Positions 1 through 8,703 of a stretch of 64,000 nucleotides of DNA are shown in pieces; positions within the stretch are counted from its first letter, which is position 1; each line of letters opens with the position of its first letter. Made by a program: the position numbers and the translations under genes. The stretch lies in NCBI GenBank assembly GCA_016717595.1, contig JADKFE010000013.1, forward strand, positions 20,606 through 84,605, read 5' to 3'. The notes beneath the pieces are model-generated. The model was not told the origin of the DNA. It searched no databases and saw nothing but the letters and a program-made list of their open reading frames with translations. Origin of the DNA: Deltaproteobacteria bacterium (lineage in GTDB: Bacteria; Myxococcota_A; UBA796; CAJQPC01).

Positions 1-3000
1 GGGTGGTGTGGCGCGGGGCCTCCATGATCGGGGCGTCGTCAGAGGCGTAGGCCCCGCGGAAGCTCGTGGAGCTGCCGACCTCGGCGCGAGCGCCCGCCCA
101 GTCCGTTGGCCGCGAGGCCAACATCGGCGAGGCCCCCATCGAGGAGGACTCTGCGGCCTGCTCAACGGCGGCCTCGGGGAACGAGAACGCCGACGGGCTG
201 AGCGTCGAGACGAGGCGGGGCGGAGCCGCGACGCTCTGCGTGTCCGCTGAGCGGGCAGGCGAAGCGGAGGCGAAGCCGCGGGCCGCGGGACCACGAGCGG
301 CGCTGAACCGACCGTCTGCGCCGCGCGCGGCGGCGACTCCACGCCAAGCGGTCATCGGGGCGCGAGCGCGAGGCGCACGAACCGCGACCGTGGCGCGACC
401 CGCAGACGAGGCCGTCGGCGTCGCCGTGGCGCTCGGCGAAGGCGCGGAGAGGGTGAGCTCAGGAGCACGAACCCGCGCATACGCCGCGGGGCCGCTCGGC
501 GCGCGCTCGGCGCCGAGGTTGCTCAAGCTGCCCATCAGCGCACGAAGCGCGGAGTAACCCTTCACCGGGCTCTCATCGGCGCGCGCGGCAGCAGAGAGCG
601 TCGCCGAGCGCATCACCGACCGAAGCTCACGGGGCAGCGCCGCCGTGGACGTGGCCGCTCCGCCCGAGGCCCGACGATCGAGGGAGACCTGGGCGCGGGG
701 CATCGCGCGGCGCGCCTCCTCAACAAGCTCCGCCGCCTCCTCTTCAGAGCGGGCGACGAGCACGACGGGCGAGGGCGGAGAGAAGCGGGGGAGCAGGGAC
801 GGACGACGAGCGGCGTCGGGAGAGCCGACGCTCTCGAGCCGAGCGCTCGCCCAGCCAGCGCCGCTGAGGCGCTCACCGATTCGCTCGACGATGGGGTCAG
901 ACACGGCGACAGCCGGGGCCGACGCGGCCGCGACCGAGCGGCGAGGCTCGGCGCGACCTTGGGCGGCGGCCACAGGCGACGGGCGCTCGGCGCGCTCCAC
1001 ACGGTCCGCGCGCAGGCGGGTCTCGCGATCTTCACCGCCAAAGCCGAGGTCAAACAGATCGTCCGCGGCGGCGCGCTCACGCTCCATCCGGGGCGGCGGG
1101 GCTTGAGGCAGCACGAGCTCCGCGGCGGCGACGGCACGAACGGCCTTGGCCGCCGGAGCCGCGGCGCGCCGAGGGTTCGTCTGTTTGGGCAGCTCAGAGG
1201 CGGGCATAAACCGACCGTCCGGGGCGCGAACGGCCTCGGCGCGGGCGACGCGGGGCTGGGCGCTCTGCTTGGGCGCGCGGCCCCAGCCCTTCACGATGCG
1301 CTGCTCGCTGGCGGCCTCTTGCTCGGCGACGGGCTTATCCGCGCGGATGAGCACAGCCTCGGAGGCCGAGGGCGGCGTGACGCGGCGAAGCGTAGAGCGC
1401 TCACCACGCGGCGCGGCGACGGCGCGCTCAGAGGCCCAGCTCGCACCGGACGGGCGAACCCCGACGGCGCTCACCTCGGCCCGAGCGTCCGCACGAACCG
1501 AAGAGACGGGCTCAAAACGGCCAGAAGACGCGATCACCGAGGCGCCGCGCGGCGCGGAGGCGCCAACACCCGACACAGTCGAGACCGCGGCAGCCGAAGG
1601 CGCCGAGAACGAAGCGGCAGAGCGCGCAGACGGCGCGGCGCTGACCAGACCACGACGAGCGGCGCGGAAGGTGGCGGCGGCTTTGGGCCGAGCGGCCTGG
1701 GCGGCGACCTCCTCCACGACCTCATCCCGAGGCGCGGCGCGACGAGCGGCGGCGCGAGAGACCGCGCGAGGCGCGTCGGCCTGAGGCTGACGGCCCCAGC
1801 CGGAGATCACGTTGGACGCGGCCTCCTCGGCGGGCGCGGCCACAGGCGCCGGGGTGAGCAGCGAGCCCTCGGCTGCCCGAGCGAGCAAACGAGGACGCGC
1901 GGCGCTGGGCTCGGAGACGCGAGCGGCGGCCCGAGGCGCGAGACCGGCGACGGCGCTCTCCACAGACTCGGCCCCGAGCTGGCCCGCGGGGATCGCCCGG
2001 GGAAGCTCGGACCGAATGAGGCCACGCACCGGGCTCTCGCTGAGACGGGCAGGGGCAGACTCCGCCTTGGCGCGCACACCACGCACAGGCGACGCCGACA
2101 GACGGGCCTCTGGGGCGGGCGCCTCCGCGCGAGCGCTCATCCAAGCCGAGGCGGACGCGGCGCGACGACGCTCGGCGGCGGGAGAGACGACGCCGGGCTG
2201 GGCGACCTCTTCAGCGGCGGGCGCGACGGGCAGCTCCGGGTTGAGCGCGGTCATCGACGGGTTGGCGCCGAGCACCGGGCGCAGGCCGCGGGCGCGCTCG
2301 GGGCGAACCCGGGCGGCGGCGATCTCGGACACACCCAAGGCGGCGTCGGGGACCTCCTCCGCGATCACGGCGCGCAGGGGGCGGGCGCGGCGCCGAAGCG
2401 CCTGCTGGGCCTCGACGACCTGAGCGTCAGCGTCTTGGGACGGAGCGCTGGTGAACGACACCGCGGGAGCGCGGAGACCGAGCCCCGCCGCGGCGCGAAC
2501 CGCCGGGTTCGAGGCCGCGGCGCTCGTGGCCAGGCGAGCGCTCGCACGATCCACCGGGCGGGCGGCGGCCCGAGCGATCCGGCGAGCGACCGCGCGGGTG
2601 GGCGCCGGCAGGTCCAGAGACTCAAGCGTCTCCAGCGCGTCGAACGCCTGGGGCTCGTCGAGGAGCTCCAGGCTCTGCTGCAGCTTCCGAATCAGGGCCG
2701 CGGACGGCGCGGAGGCGCCAAGCTTGGCGGCGGGGGCGACAGCGGTCTGGCCCGAGCGAGCAGGCCGCGCCGAGCGACCGAGGTTGGCGGCGCGGGCGAC
2801 GGCCTCACCACGCTCCACAACCTCAGCGGCGGCGGAGCCCGCCCGAGGCGGCGCGACGAGGGCCTTCATCGAGGCCGCGGAGAACACGCTGGGGAGCGGA
2901 GCCCGCTCGCTGCGCTTGACCGCAGCGGGACGCGTGACCGACTTGGCGGCGACGGGGGCGGCGGCGCGGGTGAAGAAGCCCGAGCGACGGGGCTCATCGG

Positions 3001-3478
3001 CGGCGCGGCGACGGCGCACCATCTTTCCGCCGACCTCCTCCAGGTTCGACTCCTCGACCACGGGCGGGGCCCAAGGCTCGGCGAGCACAAGATCGGAGAG
3101 GTTGAAGCTGCGGGCTTTGCGGCCCAAGCCGACGGCGGAGGGGCCAGCGAGCGCCGTGGGATCGTGACGGCGCGAGGCCGTGCGGCTGCCCGACATCCGC
3201 TCAGAGAGGCGCTCACGCACCACCTGACGGCCCATGATCGAGCTGTCGACCCCATCGAGCCCCGCGAGCCAGTCGTAGTACGGCTGGGCGGAGAGATAGG
3301 TGAAGTCAGACGACATCCCAGACTGCAGACCCGAGCGGGCGGCGGCGCCCAGCCAAGGGTCGGAGAGGCCCAGGCGCGTGAAAAACTTGGGCGTGAGGCC
3401 CAGGCGCGGACGGCGGCTGATGCGGCCCTCCAGGCGCTGCACGAGCCTGTTGCCGGGGGTGCTCTTTAGCTTGTCCAT
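1..3478 (-). CDS. Giant Ala/Arg/Ser-rich repeat protein, C-terminus beyond window (eCIS-linked)
   Basis: This reading frame is open from an ATG at 3478 to the left edge, giving at least 1159 residues. A GGGAG ribosome binding site lies 8 bases before the ATG. Residues 1-100 have ordinary composition with aromatic residues (start MDKLKSTPGN). The rest is dominated by Ala, Arg, Ser, Pro and Val and looks disordered. Short motifs recur: GWGR followed by xP near residues 560 and 731, SPVRG or SPVKG near 463, 482 and 970, and GRF near 653, 755 and 1056. It is the last visible gene of the minus-strand contractile-system operon and overlaps the preceding gene by 13 bases, so it is probably co-translated. 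I do not recognise a family. A structural, tape-measure-like or exported role is possible but unproven. The antisense strand is also open for long stretches because of the base composition, but the codon pattern, ribosome binding site and operon fit support the minus strand. Confidence 0.8.
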   Translation of the reverse strand, partial: MDKLKSTPGNRLVQRLEGRISRRPRLGLTPKFFTRLGLSDPWLGAAARSGLQSGMSSDFTYLSAQPYYDWLAGLDGVDSSIMGRQVVRERLSERMSGSRTASRRHDPTALAGPSAVGLGRKARSFNLSDLVLAEPWAPPVVEESNLEEVGGKMVRRRRAADEPRRSGFFTRAAAPVAAKSVTRPAAVKRSERAPLPSVFSAASMKALVAPPRAGSAAAEVVERGEAVARAANLGRSARPARSGQTAVAPAAKLGASAPSAALIRKLQQSLELLDEPQAFDALETLESLDLPAPTRAVARRIARAAARPVDRASARLATSAAASNPAVRAAAGLGLRAPAVSFTSAPSQDADAQVVEAQQALRRRARPLRAVIAEEVPDAALGVSEIAAARVRPERARGLRPVLGANPSMTALNPELPVAPAAEEVAQPGVVSPAAERRRAASASAWMSARAEAPAPEARLSASPVRGVRAKAESAPARLSESPVRGLIRSELPRAIPAGQLGAESVESAVAGLAPRAAARVSEPSAARPRLLARAAEGSLLTPAPVAAPAEEAASNVISGWGRQPQADAPRAVSRAAARRAAPRDEVVEEVAAQAARPKAAATFRAARRGLVSAAPSARSAASFSAPSAAAVSTVSGVGASAPRGASVIASSGRFEPVSSVRADARAEVSAVGVRPSGASWASERAVAAPRGERSTLRRVTPPSASEAVLIRADKPVAEQEAASEQRIVKGWGRAPKQSAQPRVARAEAVRAPDGRFMPASELPKQTNPRRAAAPAAKAVRAVAAAELVLPQAPPPRMERERAAADDLFDLGFGGEDRETRLRADRVERAERPSPVAAAQGRAEPRRSVAAASAPAVAVSDPIVERIGERLSGAGWASARLESVGSPDAARRPSLLPRFSPPSPVVLVARSEEEAAELVEEARRAMPRAQVSLDRRASGGAATSTAALPRELRSVMRSATLSAAARADESPVKGYSALRALMGSLSNLGAERAPSGPAAYARVRAPELTLSAPSPSATATPTASSAGRATVAVRAPRARAPMTAWRGVAAARGADGRFSAARGPAARGFASASPARSADTQSVAAPPRLVSTLSPSAFSFPEAAVEQAAESSSMGASPMLASRPTDWAGARAEVGSSTSFRGAYASDDAPIMEAPRHTT

Positions 3479-4056
3479 TGCAGATCTCCCCGCGGGGGTG
3501 CGACGCGCGACGCTACCGTGACTTTACCGGCGCGCGCAGGATTCCGCGACGCAAAGACTGACCGCCCTCGCAAAGACGAGGCGGAAGGATCGCTCAGGCG
3601 CTGGGAATGCGCGAGCGGAACAGAGGCCAAACGCTGAGCACCTGATGGCCCTTCTGGTGGGCCGTCAGACGCGCCTGCGCTTGAAGAAGGCGCCCTGACA
3701 CCTCGCCCCGATCCCGTCGCGCGCCGCCGTGGCGCGCGGGTGACCGAAGGACGCGGCGCCAAGACCGGCGCGGCCCGATGCGGCGTAGACCGCGGGCTGA
3801 ACCGGAGCGTGGGCTGCAGACGAGACACACAGCGACCAATCACCCGCGCCCGTGGCGAGACCGACGGCAGCGCGCGGCGGGTGAGCTGCGTGAGCAAAGA
3901 CTCACTGGGGCGGACCAACACCCGAAGTCGCGGCCCCTGAGGCGCACGCTCCGAACGAGAGACCACCCGGGCCATGAGGCGCCCCCCAAACGTGCGCGCT
4001 CCCGACCGCTCGGCGCGGCGGAAGAGTCGCTGGATGGGGGTGCGGACCTCAGACAT
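3466..4056 (-). CDS. Basic Arg/Ser/Pro-rich protein of unknown function (eCIS operon)
   Basis: 196 residues from ATG 4056. A TTG six codons upstream (4074) is an alternative start. The first 70 residues are Arg-rich (begin MSEVRTPIQRLF), and the remainder is Ser/Pro/Arg-rich without recognisable domains. The frame uses fewer G/C-ending codons than its neighbours, so its support is weaker. It lies 33 bases after the second tube gene and its stop overlaps the start of the giant repeat protein, which fits translational coupling within the operon. Composition resembles the giant protein, so the two may work together, perhaps as an adaptor or a packaged protein. That role is inference only. Confidence 0.55.
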   Translation of the reverse strand: MSEVRTPIQRLFRRAERSGARTFGGRLMARVVSRSERAPQGPRLRVLVRPSESLLTQLTRRALPSVSPRARVIGRCVSRLQPTLRFSPRSTPHRAAPVLAPRPSVTRAPRRRATGSGRGVRAPSSSAGASDGPPEGPSGAQRLASVPLAHSQRLSDPSASSLRGRSVFASRNPARAGKVTVASRVAPPRGDLQWTS

Positions 4057-4089
4057 GGCCGGAGTATACCTCAAAGACTCAAGAGTTGA

Positions 4090-4536
4090 TCAGGAGATTG
4101 TGAGACCGTGATGGGCGATCTCGATCATCTCGACGGCGAGCTCTGAGCCGCCCGCGGCGAAGGACGGGCCCTCGTACGCGACAGGCCAGGCGTTCACGAA
4201 GGAGTAGCGGCGCACCTCCTCCATGGCGTTGTTCTTGACGATGATCGCGCCGTTGCGGCGGCTCTGGAAGCCGTCCTCCAGAAGCTCGTTTCGCCAGTTG
4301 AGCAGCGAGGTGTCGCTGGTCACGCCGTAACGGAGGGTGACGTTCTCCCAGCGGGACTGGCCGGGGAGCTTGTGAACACGATGGTTCACGCCGCCCTCCT
4401 CCAGCTCAAAGACCTGGGTGCTGGTCTTGAGGCCGCTGCACTCCATGAAGTTGGCGATCGCGACGCCGTCGATCTCCAGGGCGAAGACGTAGTTGCCCTC
4501 GGGCTCTTCAGTACCGTTGTTGTGGGTCCGCGCCAT
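4090..4536 (-). CDS. Contractile injection system tube protein (second paralogue)
   Basis: 148 residues, the usual size of phage-tail-like tube proteins (T4 gp19 / Afp1-Afp5 type). The sequence has the family's opening pattern: a strand such as NYVFALEIDG, then a FMECSGL turn, a central GGVNHRVHKLPG segment, then RWENVTLRYG and a C-terminal AVEMIEIAHHGL strand. Subunits of this family stack as hexameric rings forming the inner tube. It follows the second sheath gene by 15 bases in the same operon. A second, more divergent tube protein usually sits at the baseplate end of the inner tube in eCIS particles, so this copy is more likely the baseplate-proximal adaptor than the bulk tube. That assignment is inferred from order and divergence. 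Confidence 0.9.
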   Translation of the reverse strand: MARTHNNGTEEPEGNYVFALEIDGVAIANFMECSGLKTSTQVFELEEGGVNHRVHKLPGQSRWENVTLRYGVTSDTSLLNWRNELLEDGFQSRRNGAIIVKNNAMEEVRRYSFVNAWPVAYEGPSFAAGGSELAVEMIEIAHHGLTIS

Positions 4537-4551
4537 TGTGGCCTCCTTGGA

Positions 4552-5736
4552 TCAGCCGCCTTCGCCAAGGCGGAGGTCGATTGTGATGTGCTCGGTGGTG
4601 CTGATCGGTCGGACCGAGACCGCGACGTGTAAGCGTCCCATCTCTCGGTCCTCCTTCGTGTTGGTCTCCTCGTCACAGCGCACGAGGTAATCTTTGCGCG
4701 CGTTCTCGCCGGTCAGCAAACCCGCTGACCAAAACTCGTCCAGCCGCGCGCGCACGTCGCGCTCAAGCACCTTCCAGAGACCGGGCTCGTTGTGCTCGAA
4801 GACGACCCACTCATTGTCTCGCCGAAGCTGCTCGGCGATGAGGGAGATGATGCGGCGAGAGTTGATGAACTCCCACCGAGGATCGGCGGACAAGGTGCGA
4901 CCGCCGAACACGACCACGCCCCGGCCGGCCTGAACGACGATGGCGTTCGCGCCTGCGCGGGTGGCGAAGGAGACCTCGTCCCAGGTGAGCTCAACCTCAG
5001 TGTGGGTGACGCCGTGAACGGTGGTGTTCGCCGGGGCCCAGGCGACGCCAAACGGGGGGTGTTCCCGCTCCACGCGGGCATACACACCAAGCATCGCACC
5101 AGAAGGAGGCATCATCTCATCCCCGGCCATCAGCCAGGGGTAGTATACAGCGCCATACGCCAAATTGTCGCCGCGAAGCGCACGAAACGACTCTAACCAG
5201 CGGGCGAGGGCCTCACCGTGGAGACCACGGGGCACGTCGAGCACCGCGAAGCGGTTGGTCATCTGCTGGCAGTGGTTGAGCAGCTCCACATAGAGCGCGT
5301 CCGCGTGGCCGCTCACTTGGCCCAGGCGGTTGACCTCCCAGCGTAAAAACGCCGCGGAGGGGCAAGCCAAGAGGCTGATGTCCTCCATGCCGCGCAGGTG
5401 GTGCAGCAGCGGCTCTAGGACGCTGTGAACGCTCACCGGAGCGCGCAGGTCCTCCTCTCTCTCGATGCAGACGCCGAAGAGGTGGGCCTGATCGCCGCCG
5501 TTGTCGAAGAAGGCCTTGATCGCCCGCCGAGTGACGACGTCGAACAGGCCCATCAGCGGGTGCTCAAGCAGCTCCGCGAAGCGCCGAAGCGTGAGCTCGA
5601 CAAAATCTCCGGCGTGGGCGTCCGCAGGCCACTCCGCCTGGGGGATGAAGCCGATGATCCCGGAGATGTCACATCGCACCCGACCATAACGACGGGTGGG
5701 GAGCGCGGTGTGCTGTATGGAGAGGCCTGGCTTCAC
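4552..5736 (-). CDS. Contractile sheath protein (second, shorter paralogue)
   Basis: 394 residues. The C-terminal half carries the sheath signature: a segment ending in GVYARVERE, then INSRRIISLIAEQL, a WVVFEHNEPGLW stretch and a YLVRCDEETNT motif, matching the larger sheath at 6907-8697. It lacks most of the inserted domain and the usual TPGVYIxE opening of the main sheath, beginning MKPGLSIQHT. eCIS loci commonly encode two or three sheath paralogues, with the minor one near the baseplate or collar. This is the last base of the gene before a short gap from the DUF6760-type gene, and it is followed closely by the second tube, which suggests the two form the baseplate-proximal sheath/tube disc. 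Confidence 0.92.
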   Translation of the reverse strand: MKPGLSIQHTALPTRRYGRVRCDISGIIGFIPQAEWPADAHAGDFVELTLRRFAELLEHPLMGLFDVVTRRAIKAFFDNGGDQAHLFGVCIEREEDLRAPVSVHSVLEPLLHHLRGMEDISLLACPSAAFLRWEVNRLGQVSGHADALYVELLNHCQQMTNRFAVLDVPRGLHGEALARWLESFRALRGDNLAYGAVYYPWLMAGDEMMPPSGAMLGVYARVEREHPPFGVAWAPANTTVHGVTHTEVELTWDEVSFATRAGANAIVVQAGRGVVVFGGRTLSADPRWEFINSRRIISLIAEQLRRDNEWVVFEHNEPGLWKVLERDVRARLDEFWSAGLLTGENARKDYLVRCDEETNTKEDREMGRLHVAVSVRPISTTEHITIDLRLGEGG

Positions 5737-5824
5737 GCCGTCACCCGGGAACGGGGCGCGTCCCTACAGGCGCGAATACCTCGCTCCGCACCTTGACGGG
5801 CGCAGAGCGAGGCGTGCCAGAAGG

Positions 5825-5983
5825 TCAGCGCGCTGTGTTGATCTTCTCGTTGATCGCAGAGATCTGCTTGACCCACTCGTGGCGCTCACGATGGCTGATG
5901 TCGAGCAGACGATCGCGGTCCCAATGAAAATGGTACGCGATGAAAGCTACCTCCTTGAAGATATTGTCAAGGGGGTAGCTCAC
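5825..5983 (-). CDS. DUF6760-type small eCIS protein
   Basis: 52 residues starting at GTG 5983, whose first base is the last base of the TAG stop of the preceding gene (TAGTG overlap), so it is likely translated by re-initiation. It begins SYPLDNIFKEVAF and contains a YHFHWDRDRLLDISHRER core followed by WVKQI, the pattern I know from the short DUF6760-type proteins found beside tube genes in phage-like and eCIS clusters. It is too short for many gene callers. The function is not established; a tail-assembly role alongside the CPxC protein is plausible. No signal peptide or membrane segment is seen. Confidence 0.85.
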   Translation of the reverse strand: MSYPLDNIFKEVAFIAYHFHWDRDRLLDISHRERHEWVKQISAINEKINTAR

Positions 5984-6345
5984 TATTCCCCCAGGCGGCC
6001 GAACTCCTTATCGAACTTCGAGCCGCACTCAGGGCAGGTCACCTTGATGACCGCCTCGTCCTCGTTGATGCGGTTGTACATCTCCTCCAAGAACCGGAGG
6101 TCGCCTGCGAACAGGTTCTCGACGACCCCGGTGTTGACCTCGGGAAGAGCCCCCAAGCGGGACACCACCCTGCTGAGCAGGACGATGATGAGGTAGGCGC
6201 GGTTTCGCTGCACACGAATGTCGTTCAAAGGGACGATCTCGTCCTTGGCGTTGGCCAGGCGCATCACCCCGTCCCGATGGACATTGCCGTCTTTGTCGAC
6301 GTATCCACGCGGGAGAATGAACTCGTATTCCGTCTTCAGCTCCAT
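5983..6345 (-). CDS. Small eCIS/tail-assembly protein with C-terminal CPxCG motif
   Basis: 120 residues. The N-terminal half is strand-rich (EYEFILPRGYVDKDG) and reads like the tail-assembly proteins that follow tube genes in contractile phages. The middle contains an NRAYLIIVLLSRVV helix. The C-terminus has CPECGSKF, a half zinc-knuckle that could bind metal as a dimer or with a partner. It sits between the main tube gene and the DUF6760-type gene, 43 bases after the tube. A chaperone-like role in tube or tail assembly is the best guess from position. No catalytic motif is visible. Confidence 0.8.
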   Translation of the reverse strand: MELKTEYEFILPRGYVDKDGNVHRDGVMRLANAKDEIVPLNDIRVQRNRAYLIIVLLSRVVSRLGALPEVNTGVVENLFAGDLRFLEEMYNRINEDEAVIKVTCPECGSKFDKEFGRLGE

Positions 6346-6388
6346 GTGCCTATCGCTCCAGCTTGGGGGACTGCATCAACTCAGAAGA

Positions 6389-6832
6389 TCAGGCGCGCTC
6401 GATGAGCTCGACCGCGATCTCGACCTTCTCGATCGCCATCGCGGAAGAATCGGCGTCCATGTCGGGCACGTACCACTTGCAGGGCCAGCCTTCGTAGAAG
6501 TTGTAACGACCGATCTCGGTCTCACCATCCTGGTCGAGGATGATGATAGAACCGGCGCGGCGGTCGATCTTGCCCTGCTCGATGTTCTTGCGCCACTGCC
6601 ACAGGTCGTCGGTCGCGGTGTAGCCGCGCTCGAGGACGATGTTGGCGTAGGTGGTGCGGCCCGGCTTCTTGCGGACAACCATGTCGTTGCCCTGCTTGAA
6701 CTCGATGACTTCCGTCTCCGAGTCCATGCCGCTCACGGACTTGAAGCCGCCGATGATCACCTTGGTGTCACCGATGATGCCCTGGATCTCCAGGAGGAAG
6801 TTGTAGGCTCCGAACAGCTCTTCGGTCGGCAT
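6389..6832 (-). CDS. Contractile injection system tube protein (main paralogue)
   Basis: 147 residues, near the family's typical length. It shows the tube-fold signature: AYNFLLEIQG at the start, a GGFKSVSGMDSETEV loop, a MVVRKKPGRTTYANIVLERG strand pair, a WRKNIEQGKID segment and a C-terminal EKVEIAVELIERA strand. These proteins (Afp1/Pvc1, T4 gp19) form the rigid inner tube that holds cargo and is pushed out when the sheath contracts. It is immediately downstream of the full-length sheath, the usual order of the main tube and sheath pair. It shares the same overall pattern as the copy at 4090-4536 but the two are clearly diverged. Confidence 0.93.
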   Translation of the reverse strand: MPTEELFGAYNFLLEIQGIIGDTKVIIGGFKSVSGMDSETEVIEFKQGNDMVVRKKPGRTTYANIVLERGYTATDDLWQWRKNIEQGKIDRRAGSIIILDQDGETEIGRYNFYEGWPCKWYVPDMDADSSAMAIEKVEIAVELIERA

Positions 6833-6906
6833 GTTGTTGCACTCCTTCTCACGTTGTGCCTTCCGGGTGGTGGCTTACCAGGCAGGCGGGGTTACAGACA
6901 GTGGGG

Positions 6907-8697
6907 CTATTCCTCGATGAGGGCGCCGCCGTCCCACTGACCGATACTGAAGATAACAAACTCGGCGGGCTTCACGGGGCAGATTCCGATCTGCACGTTC
7001 ACCTGACCGGCGTCGATGAGGTAGCGAGGGTTGGTCTCGTCGTCACACTTGACGTAGAAGGCCTCCTCGGGGGTGGTGCCGAACAGCGCGCCCGAGCGCC
7101 AGACGCGCATCAGGTAGGAGCGCACGTCGCGGACGAGCTTCTTCCACAGGCTGTGATCGTTGGGCTCGAACACGGCCCACTGCGAGCCGATCAAGATCGA
7201 CTGCTCGATCATGATGAACAGGCGGCGGACGTTGATGTACTTCCACGAGGGGTCGTTCTTCGTGCCGAGGGTACGAGCGCCCCAGACGCGGATGCCACGA
7301 TCCTTGAAGATGCGGATGACGTTGATGCCGCGCTCGTTGTACTGCGCCTGCTCGATGCGGTTCACGTTCTGGCTGAGGCCGGTGATGCCCATGACCAGCT
7401 CGTTCGCCGGGGCCTTGTGAACGCCGCGCTCGCCATCGACGCGGGCGTAGATGCCGGCCATGTGACCCGAGGGCGGGACAAACAGCTCGTTCTTCTCGGC
7501 CTTGATCAGCTTGCGGCGGTTGGGGCCGGTGACCTTGATGTGGGCCTGGTCACCCTTGAACCAGCTCGGCTTCGTGACCTTGACCCAAGGCACATACAGC
7601 GCGCCGAAGCCCTTCTGGGAGGCGGGGATGTCCATGGAGCCGTCGGAGACGATGGGGCCGTCGAGGATGGCGAAGCGGTCCTTGCGGATCTCGCACATCT
7701 CCAGCATCTCGCGCTGCTGGTTGGCGTTGAGGCCGGGGGCGACCATCATCGCCATGTCGTCGATGTCGTCGAAGGCGTACAGACCGAGCTTGTCAGCCTG
7801 GTTCTCACGGATGGAGCAGTCGAGATCCTTGACGCCCATCAGGTAGACGTAGCACTTGCCGCCGCCGTTGTCGTAGAAGCCGTTCACGCCGGCCACGAAG
7901 TTGAAGACCGAGGGCTGGGAGAGGAACTCCTGGAACTCGTTCTTGAGGGCGGGGTCGCGGGCGAGGGCCTCGAACACCGCGTCAGCGGCCTCATCGGGAT
8001 CTTCGAAGGACTGGCCGACGATCTCATCGATGGAGCGGGTGGAGAGGAGGTACTCCGCGAAGTAGCTCTGGAGCCAGCGGAAGAACTCGCTCTTGTTGGT
8101 GACAGCGACGGGCGGGATGCTGTACTCGGACTGAAGCGCCGAGGCCTCAGACGCCTTGAAGCTGTAGCCGTAGACCTCGAAGAGATCCTTGGCGTGCTTG
8201 GGCTTGGGCTTGTCGATGGCGAAGGTCGCGTTGATGTTGTTGAGGAGCTCCTCGACGAGCTGATCGTCTTCAGTGACGACCTTACCCTCGGCGTTCACCA
8301 CGACCTCAGCGACCTCAACGGCGGCCTGGGTCTTGGTGTCCTGGATCTTGACGCGACCCTTGCTGCCGGGGCCGAAGGTGACCTTGTGGCCGTTGAGCTC
8401 CAGGAGCTTCTTGACGTCTTTGACGTTGCGGCTCTTGAAACGGAAGGCCGTGACGAGGGCGGAGCCCGCCTCCTCAGCGGAGTCGGGGTTGACCTTACCC
8501 GTCGCGTCCACAAGCTGCGGGGCGACCTTACCAACGAGCTCACGCGCGCCGTCAGAGCCGGTCACCGCGGTGGCGTCGGAGGGGGGGCTAAAGGGGAACA
8601 ACCCGATAAAGCCGGGGTTCGAGGTCGCGACCGACTCAATGGGCTTGGGCCCGGAGTCAACTTCGCGGATATACACACCTGGAGTCTTGTATTCCAT
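6907..8697 (-). CDS. Contractile injection system sheath protein (main paralogue)
   Basis: 596 residues. Residues 5-16 are the classic sheath opening TPGVYIREVDSG. The C-terminal part carries YINVRRLFIMIEQSI, then WAVFEPNDHSLW and YVKCDDETNPRY, the core that interlocks subunits in the contractile lattice. A long variable insert between about residues 60 and 230 is likely surface-exposed. The start is preceded by an A-rich ribosome binding region and lies 6 bases after the DUF4255 gene stop. The sheath surrounds the tube and its contraction drives the tube through the target membrane. Its length compares with the long sheath forms of eCIS rather than with the shorter T6SS TssC. Confidence 0.95.
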   Translation of the reverse strand: MEYKTPGVYIREVDSGPKPIESVATSNPGFIGLFPFSPPSDATAVTGSDGARELVGKVAPQLVDATGKVNPDSAEEAGSALVTAFRFKSRNVKDVKKLLELNGHKVTFGPGSKGRVKIQDTKTQAAVEVAEVVVNAEGKVVTEDDQLVEELLNNINATFAIDKPKPKHAKDLFEVYGYSFKASEASALQSEYSIPPVAVTNKSEFFRWLQSYFAEYLLSTRSIDEIVGQSFEDPDEAADAVFEALARDPALKNEFQEFLSQPSVFNFVAGVNGFYDNGGGKCYVYLMGVKDLDCSIRENQADKLGLYAFDDIDDMAMMVAPGLNANQQREMLEMCEIRKDRFAILDGPIVSDGSMDIPASQKGFGALYVPWVKVTKPSWFKGDQAHIKVTGPNRRKLIKAEKNELFVPPSGHMAGIYARVDGERGVHKAPANELVMGITGLSQNVNRIEQAQYNERGINVIRIFKDRGIRVWGARTLGTKNDPSWKYINVRRLFIMIEQSILIGSQWAVFEPNDHSLWKKLVRDVRSYLMRVWRSGALFGTTPEEAFYVKCDDETNPRYLIDAGQVNVQIGICPVKPAEFVIFSIGQWDGGALIEE

Positions 8698-8703
8698 TGC
8701 AGC

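Noticed and set aside
959..3469. Long plus-strand Gly/Arg-rich frame opposite the giant repeat protein
   Set aside because: The minus strand has a continuous frame with a ribosome binding site, normal codon pattern and operon context; the plus-strand frame exists because of high G+C composition.
3594..3839. Alternative minus-strand frame within the 196-aa gene
   Set aside because: Its C-terminal part looks plausible, but the 3466-4056 frame is open throughout and coupled to both neighbours; not strong enough to replace it.
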